A stretch of DNA of 9,841 nucleotides from Armatimonadota bacterium (GTDB lineage: Bacteria > Cloacimonadota > Cloacimonadia > Cloacimonadales > TCS61), in NCBI GenBank assembly GCA_030612605.1, contig JAUWNO010000051.1:1-9841 (forward strand). The letters run 5' to 3'. Both the position numbers and the translations under genes were made by a program. The number at the start of each line of letters is the position of its first letter. Within the stretch, counting starts at the first letter, position 1. The notes beneath the pieces were generated by a model. The model made no database searches and had not been told where the DNA came from. It worked only from the letters and a program-made list of their open reading frames with translations. This document shows, in pieces, positions 6,423-9,841 of the stretch.

Positions 6423-6613
6423 TTTTCTACTCTTTTTTTAATCAAAGTTACTAATGAGTGCATTAAATTCCTGATATATTGATTTTCTCCTTCCGAACTT
6501 TTCAGTTCGGAAGGCGCTAACTCCAGAAGCTTCTGCTTCTCTTTAGTTTCCGAAGCGGAAGCTTCGGAAGGAGTAAGTGGTGTCAAGTGGCTTTCGGTCC
6601 TATTAGTAATCAT
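6419..6613 (-). CDS. Palindrome-derived 64-codon reading frame between rimI and tmk (uncertain gene)
   Basis: This frame starts inside the last codons of rimI (11-nt overlap) and ends in an ATGA overlap with tmk, a layout expected of a translationally coupled gene. Its sequence is of low complexity, rich in S, E, K, L, T and P. Residues 15-42 are encoded almost wholly by three adjacent palindromes, giving the related peptides PSEASASE and PSELKSSE. The last 20 residues (QYIRNLMHSLVTLIKKRVEK) could form a basic amphipathic helix. I recognise no family, and the ATG has no visible Shine-Dalgarno sequence. It may be a real small protein, a leader frame that keeps ribosomes moving from rimI to tmk, or only an open frame across a repeat. 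Confidence 0.3.
   Translation of the reverse strand: MITNRTESHLTPLTPSEASASETKEKQKLLELAPSELKSSEGENQYIRNLMHSLVTLIKKRVEK
6489..6514 (-). repeat. Palindrome A: 11-bp perfect stem with GAAA tetraloop (transcript strand)
   Basis: CCTTCCGAACT (6489-6499) and AGTTCGGAAGG (6504-6514) are perfect inverted repeats around a 4-nt loop, which reads GAAA in the minus-strand transcript. It shares its outer arm sequence with palindrome C at 6548-6571, in the same reading frame. It is the most stable hairpin in the rimI-tmk spacer. Confidence 0.8.
6524..6540 (-). repeat. Palindrome B: CAGAAGCTTCTG with overlapping hairpin
   Basis: CAGAAGCTTCTG at 6524-6535 is a perfect 12-bp palindrome. Alternatively AGAAGC (6525-6530) pairs with GCTTCT (6535-6540) around a 4-nt loop. 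It sits between palindromes A and C. Confidence 0.55.
6548..6571 (-). repeat. Palindrome C: 9-bp perfect stem, second copy of the palindrome A element
   Basis: TTCCGAAGC (6548-6556) and GCTTCGGAA (6561-6569) pair perfectly around a 4-nt loop. Read on the minus strand from 6571, the 24-nt unit begins CCTTCCGAA and ends TTCGGAA, like palindrome A. The two innermost stem pairs differ between the copies, yet both remain paired. Confidence 0.75.
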
Positions 6614-7070
6614 AAATAGAATTATTTTCTGTCAACCGAAGTCTCATCACAACTGCGTTTTCTTTAGGATTATGATAATATCCTTCTCGAATTCCAATAA
6701 CTTTAAAACCGAGTTTTTCATAAAGTTTTTGAGCTGCAAAATTGTTTTCCCGAACTTCCAGGGAAAAAACTTTGCAATCGTCTTTCTTCATTTCTTTGAA
6801 AATATGTTCTACCAGAATCTTGCCAAAACCCTGTCTCTGAAATTGCTTTTTAATTCCAAGATTTGTAATTTCAAATTCATTATTAATTTTCCAACCGCAA
6901 ATAAAACCGATTATTTCTTGCTCATCAGATTTCATCATAATAAAAGCTTTATGATTAATAATTTTTTCGATAAACATCTTTACTGACCAGGGTTCGGAAA
7001 ACAACTCTTCTTCAATTCCCAAAACTTTTGGAAGGTCTCTGATTTGCATTTTTCGAATTTCTATTTTCAT
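6603..7070 (-). CDS. rimI: Ribosomal-protein-alanine N-acetyltransferase (GNAT family)
   Basis: RimI transfers acetyl from acetyl-CoA to the N-terminal alanine of ribosomal protein S18 and belongs to the cytoplasmic GNAT superfamily. The 155-aa length is typical. Visible family marks are R(6)KMQIRDLPKVLGIEEELFSEPWS near the start, the acetyl-CoA binding motif QRQGFG (78-83), LEVRENNFAAQKLYEKLGF (104-122, very close to the RimI signature LEVR.SN..A..LY...GF), and REGYYHNPKENAVVM (128-142), which matches R..YY......DA..M. The last Asp of the usual DA pair is Asn here (ENAV). The start overlaps the stop of the lytic transglycosylase gene by one base (TAATG) and has no clear ribosome binding site, so translation is probably coupled. 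In many genomes rimI sits beside tsaB/tsaD; here it is beside tmk and envelope genes. Confidence 0.9.
   Translation of the reverse strand: MKIEIRKMQIRDLPKVLGIEEELFSEPWSVKMFIEKIINHKAFIMMKSDEQEIIGFICGWKINNEFEITNLGIKKQFQRQGFGKILVEHIFKEMKKDDCKVFSLEVRENNFAAQKLYEKLGFKVIGIREGYYHNPKENAVVMRLRLTENNSIYDY
6609..6635 (-). promoter_or_regulatory. Possible internal promoter for tmk
   Basis: On the minus strand, inside the rimI 3' end, TTGACA (6630-6635) is followed after 15 bp by TATGAT (6609-6614). The boxes fit a housekeeping sigma consensus, but the spacing is shorter than the usual 17 bp and the promoter grammar of this organism is unknown. A transcript from here would carry palindromes A-C as an untranslated leader before tmk and would exclude the start of the 64-codon frame. 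Confidence 0.22.
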
Positions 7071-8530
7071 TAATAATATAATTTCTGGCCTGGATAGATC
7101 ATTACAATCCCGTTTTTATTTTTAAGATTGTTCCTTTGAATCAGGTGTCGAGAAGAAGTGCCGAGTTTACGGGCAATTGCAGCAACATAATCACCTTTCT
7201 TAACAATATAAAAACCGGATTTACTTTTTGTTGAACCGTATAATTTCAGCTTTTGCACCGGTCTGATAATATTCGAGGTCAGACCATTCAGCATTTTAAT
7301 TTTGGAAACTGTAGTTTTATATTTCACAGCAATATCGTAAAGTGTATCACCTTTTTTCACGATATGATGAGTAAAATAACCGGCATTTTTATTGAGAAAT
7401 TGTTTTTCTATAATTGCTACTTGAGAGTCATTTTTTTCACAATTTTTTGGAAGAAGAATCGTGTATTCTCCGGGTGGAAGAACCACATTATTTATGGCAG
7501 AATATTTCTTCCTGTTTCTCTGATAGATCTTAATCCAAGGATTATATTCCCAGATTATACCAACAAAAGTTCCCTGTGCTTTTGACCAATCATCAATTTT
7601 GTAATGACCGTTCAGCTTAATTTTTTCCAGACGAACCTGCTCTAAAAGTGGTTTTTCTCTTTCAAATTTCTTACCGAAAATCTCTTCTTCATTTTCCATT
7701 ATAAGTTTCGAAGCAACAGCTCTCCAAACAAAATTATGGCTTTCATCAGATTGCATGATCAGATGGAAAAAATCCTTACCACCCTGTTTGCGCATCACCT
7801 TCGTAATATTTCCTGCTCCGGCATTATACGCACTCATAGCTAAAAGCCAGTCTTCTGCTCCTCTTTGAGATAAGAAATCATAGTTATTCTGCAAAAACTT
7901 AGCTGCAGCTTCGGTTGATTTGAAAACATCCCGGCGTTCATCAATGAAGGAATTTATCTTTAAGCCAAATCCTTTAGCGGTTTTTGGCATAAATTGCCAG
8001 ATGCCATCAGCTCCTACACGAGAATGTGCCAGGCAGCTCAATCTGCTTTCAGCAATTGCAAGATATTTTGTATCGATTGGAATATTATGTTTTGCAAAAA
8101 TAGAATCGAAAATTGCGAAATATTTCCCGCTTCTCGGAATAAATTTATGTGCAGATTTTAATTCCTGTTTATAGATTTTTTCAAATTTATTATAAATCCT
8201 TTCATTGGTAAGATCAAAAATTCTTCCAGCAAAAACTATGGAATCTGGTATTTGAAAATCCAAATTTACTGCAACACGATTATTGGAAATCTCCAAAGCT
8301 TGTGAAAGAGAATCTTTTGTGAAATTCATCCGTTCAATAACTGATAATAGGGAATCAATTTGAATCTCTTTTTGCAGAATAATCCGATTTAATGAATCTT
8401 CGTTCACATAAAAATACTGAACTTCTTTCAGCTCAGGTTCTTCATAAATGAAATCATCTTTCAGTTCTTGATGATATGAACAACTGCAAACTAAAACAAT
8501 CAAAACTATAACAGTAAAAACATTTTTCAT
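7070..8530 (-). CDS. Membrane-bound lytic murein transglycosylase, MltD-like, with two LysM domains (lipoprotein)
   Basis: This enzyme would cleave peptidoglycan glycan strands between MurNAc and GlcNAc, forming 1,6-anhydroMurNAc ends. Residues 1-17 form a lipoprotein-type signal, with Cys17 after V-C-S as a slightly atypical lipobox, so outer-membrane attachment is likely. Residues about 44-84 look like a coiled coil. The SLT domain spans about 145-260: YLAIAESRLS with the catalytic Glu161, GADGIWQFMPKTAKGFGL (173-190) and AMSAYNAGAGNITKVM (231-246). Two LysM peptidoglycan-binding domains follow: HIVKKGDTLYDIAVKYKTTV (starting 389) and YIVKKGDYVAAIARKLGTSS (starting 441), ending GQKLYY. This is the MltD layout: SLT plus C-terminal LysM repeats. 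The start codon directly follows the rfbB stop codon with no spacer, and a GGAG lies 9 nt upstream inside rfbB. The stop overlaps the rimI start. Confidence 0.92.
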   Translation of the reverse strand: MKNVFTVIVLIVLVCSCSYHQELKDDFIYEEPELKEVQYFYVNEDSLNRIILQKEIQIDSLLSVIERMNFTKDSLSQALEISNNRVAVNLDFQIPDSIVFAGRIFDLTNERIYNKFEKIYKQELKSAHKFIPRSGKYFAIFDSIFAKHNIPIDTKYLAIAESRLSCLAHSRVGADGIWQFMPKTAKGFGLKINSFIDERRDVFKSTEAAAKFLQNNYDFLSQRGAEDWLLAMSAYNAGAGNITKVMRKQGGKDFFHLIMQSDESHNFVWRAVASKLIMENEEEIFGKKFEREKPLLEQVRLEKIKLNGHYKIDDWSKAQGTFVGIIWEYNPWIKIYQRNRKKYSAINNVVLPPGEYTILLPKNCEKNDSQVAIIEKQFLNKNAGYFTHHIVKKGDTLYDIAVKYKTTVSKIKMLNGLTSNIIRPVQKLKLYGSTKSKSGFYIVKKGDYVAAIARKLGTSSRHLIQRNNLKNKNGIVMIYPGQKLYY

Positions 8531-9622
8531 CTAAGAAATCTCCAGCAATCTATCTTTGTAAATTTTATCATAATAATCCAAATATTCACCGGATTGGATT
8601 TCTTCCAGCCAATCAAGATGGCTTTTGTACCAATTGATCGTTTGCTTGAGTCCATCCTCAAAATCGATTGTACTTTTCCAACCTAATTCTTTCTTAATTT
8701 TAGAGGAATCTATAGAATAACGAAAGTCATGACCCTTGCGGTCCTCAACAAATTTTATCAAGTTTTTAGATGCATTTAGCTCATCCAGAATGAATTCAAC
8801 TAATTTAATATTTTGCCATTCATTATTTGCACCTACATTATAAATCTCACCGGATTTTCCTTTATGCAAAACCAGGTCGATAGCTTTACAATGGTCATCC
8901 ACATGAATCCAATCTCGAATATTCTTGCCATCTCCATATATTGGAATTTCTGTGTTTTTAAGAGTATTCCAGATAATGATTGGTATAAATTTCTCTGGGA
9001 ATTGAAAGGAGCCATAATTATTGCAGCAGCGAATAATATTCACAAATTGACCAAAAGTTTGATGTGCAACTCGAATCAACAAATCCGCAGAAGCTTTGCT
9101 GGCAGCATACGGATTATTTGGAGCAATTTTCCCATTTTCATCACAGGAAATCGGGATTTCGAGAGAACCATAAACTTCATCAGTGGAAATTTGCACGAAT
9201 TTTTCCATCTTGTTTTCCCTCGCATGATTGAGAAGGATTTGAGTTCCCAAAACATTGGTTTTCAGAAAAATATCGGGATTCAGAATACTTCTGTCAACGT
9301 GAGATTCAGCAGCAAAATGAATAATATAATTCGGATTAAACTCTTCAAAAACGTTTTTCACATCCCTATTATCTGCAACATCTCCCTTCACAAAAACATA
9401 ATTTGGATTTTCTTCGATTGAACTGAGATTGTTCAAATTTCCAGCGTAAGTGAGTTTATCAAAATTTATAATCTTATACTTTGGATATTTACCCATCAAA
9501 TACCGAATAAAATTTGAACCGATAAAGCCTGCTCCGCCAGTAACCAAAATAATTTTGTTCAAATCTTCAGAACTAACATCCATAAGATTATTGGATGAAT
9601 TTTGATTTATTCTTTCCGTCAT
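8531..9622 (-). CDS. rfbB: dTDP-glucose 4,6-dehydratase
   Basis: This cytoplasmic NAD-dependent short-chain dehydrogenase converts dTDP-glucose to dTDP-4-keto-6-deoxyglucose, the second step towards dTDP-L-rhamnose and other deoxysugars of surface polysaccharides. The Rossmann motif TGGAGFIG is at 28-35, followed by YAGNL (59-63), HFAAESHVDRS (102-112), the catalytic STDEVYG (146-152, with Asp148-Glu149) and YAASKAS with Tyr172 and Lys176. Then come RCCNNYG..QFPEKFIP (198-214), GDGKNIRDWIHVDDHC (230-245), and DRKGHDFRYSID (294-305). The Asp-Glu pair after Thr marks a dehydratase rather than an epimerase. Residues 1-21 are an extra N-terminal stretch; the ATG at 9622 is preferred over Met14 because AGGA lies 7 nt before it, while Met14 has none. 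The usual NNYGP carries Ser instead of Pro (205). The gene starts 9 nt after cdsA. No rfbA, rfbC or rfbD is visible in the window. Confidence 0.94.
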   Translation of the reverse strand: MTERINQNSSNNLMDVSSEDLNKIILVTGGAGFIGSNFIRYLMGKYPKYKIINFDKLTYAGNLNNLSSIEENPNYVFVKGDVADNRDVKNVFEEFNPNYIIHFAAESHVDRSILNPDIFLKTNVLGTQILLNHARENKMEKFVQISTDEVYGSLEIPISCDENGKIAPNNPYAASKASADLLIRVAHQTFGQFVNIIRCCNNYGSFQFPEKFIPIIIWNTLKNTEIPIYGDGKNIRDWIHVDDHCKAIDLVLHKGKSGEIYNVGANNEWQNIKLVEFILDELNASKNLIKFVEDRKGHDFRYSIDSSKIKKELGWKSTIDFEDGLKQTINWYKSHLDWLEEIQSGEYLDYYDKIYKDRLLEIS

Positions 9623-9629
9623 AATATTA

Positions 9630-9633
9630 TCCT
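9630..9633 (-). promoter_or_regulatory. Ribosome binding site of rfbB overlapping the cdsA stop codon
   Basis: AGGA on the minus strand lies 7 nt before the rfbB ATG and shares bases with the cdsA TAG stop. This supports the long start of rfbB and translation coupled to cdsA. Confidence 0.6.
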
Positions 9634-9841
9634 AATGAATGAAACTCAATAATAAATAAAATGCCGGAGCAGCTAACAATAAACTATCAAATCGATCTAA
9701 AATACCACCGTGACCTGGAATAATTGTAGAGCTATCTTTGATGCCAACATCACGTTTGAGCATAGATTCAAACAAATCTCCAAACTGACCGAAAATCCCT
9801 GCGGAAATCGCAACTGCTAAAGTTTGAATAATTGTGAAACC
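9632..9841 (-). CDS. cdsA: Phosphatidate cytidylyltransferase (CDP-diglyceride synthase), C-terminal fragment
   Basis: Only the last 69 codons are present; the gene enters from beyond the window. The enzyme is an integral membrane protein that makes CDP-diacylglycerol from phosphatidate and CTP, the precursor of most phospholipids. The fragment carries the complete family signature: S-M-L-K-R-D-V-G-I-K-D (about residues 26-36 of the fragment), followed by IIPGHGGILDRFDS (40-53), matching S-x-x-K-R-x4-K-D...P-G-H-G-G-x-x-D-R-x-D. Hydrophobic segments flank it: TIIQTLAVAISAGIFGQFGD before and LLLAAPAFYLLLSFI after. It ends in TAG, 9 nt before the rfbB start. Confidence 0.95.
   Translation of the reverse strand, partial: GFTIIQTLAVAISAGIFGQFGDLFESMLKRDVGIKDSSTIIPGHGGILDRFDSLLLAAPAFYLLLSFIH

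Noticed and set aside
8813..9421. Plus-strand open frame of 202 codons
   Set aside because: It lies wholly antisense to rfbB, which has full family motifs; its translation shows no recognisable domain and reads as the reverse of conserved rfbB codons.

Overview
The window is AT-rich and gene-dense, and every gene I can support lies on the minus strand. Two large exported proteins end in a C-terminal domain of the Por/type IX (T9SS type A) sorting family: a YPNPFNP motif, YN(I/L)KGQK, WNG.D, VASG.Y.YK and a KKMLLLK end. Together with the low GC content and tight housekeeping overlaps, this suggests a member of the Bacteroidota/Fibrobacterota/Cloacimonadota side of the tree, most like Candidatus Cloacimonadota. 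That placement is inference from sequence style, not a database result.

Reading in the direction of transcription (high to low coordinates), 9841-5790 is a compact envelope/housekeeping cluster. It holds the 3' end of cdsA (CDP-diglyceride synthase), rfbB/rmlB (dTDP-glucose 4,6-dehydratase), an MltD-type lytic transglycosylase lipoprotein with two LysM domains, rimI (ribosomal-protein-alanine acetyltransferase), a palindrome-built 64-codon reading frame of uncertain status, and tmk (thymidylate kinase). Junctions are 9 nt, 0 nt and a 1-nt TAATG overlap. A 180-nt palindrome-rich spacer then separates rimI from tmk, and the 64-codon frame bridges it with small overlaps at both ends. Lipid, sugar-nucleotide and peptidoglycan functions are thus probably co-transcribed with rimI and tmk.

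After a 167-nt gap, 5622-349 encodes two exported sorting-domain proteins. The first (1027 aa) joins, in one chain, a signal peptide, a class II glutamine amidotransferase (Ntn-hydrolase) domain with all its core catalytic motifs, a beta-helix-like repeat region, a TPR-like helical segment and the sorting domain. The second (700 aa) is a right-handed beta-helix protein with a carboxypeptidase-regulatory-like beta-sandwich domain before its sorting domain. The window ends in the first 93 codons of an S41 C-terminal processing peptidase, which is plausibly part of the same envelope/secretion neighbourhood.

Across these genes lie several short palindromic or periodic repeats: one between rimI and tmk, one after tmk, one between the two exported-protein genes, and two in frame inside the sorting domain of the 700-aa protein. 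The two most interesting points are the exported amidotransferase-type Ntn hydrolase, whose nucleophile Cys sits at the signal-peptide boundary, and palindromic repeats that are translated as part of proteins. In one of these, two copies read in the same frame differ by compensatory stem changes. No tRNA, rRNA, CRISPR array, transposase or phage gene was seen.
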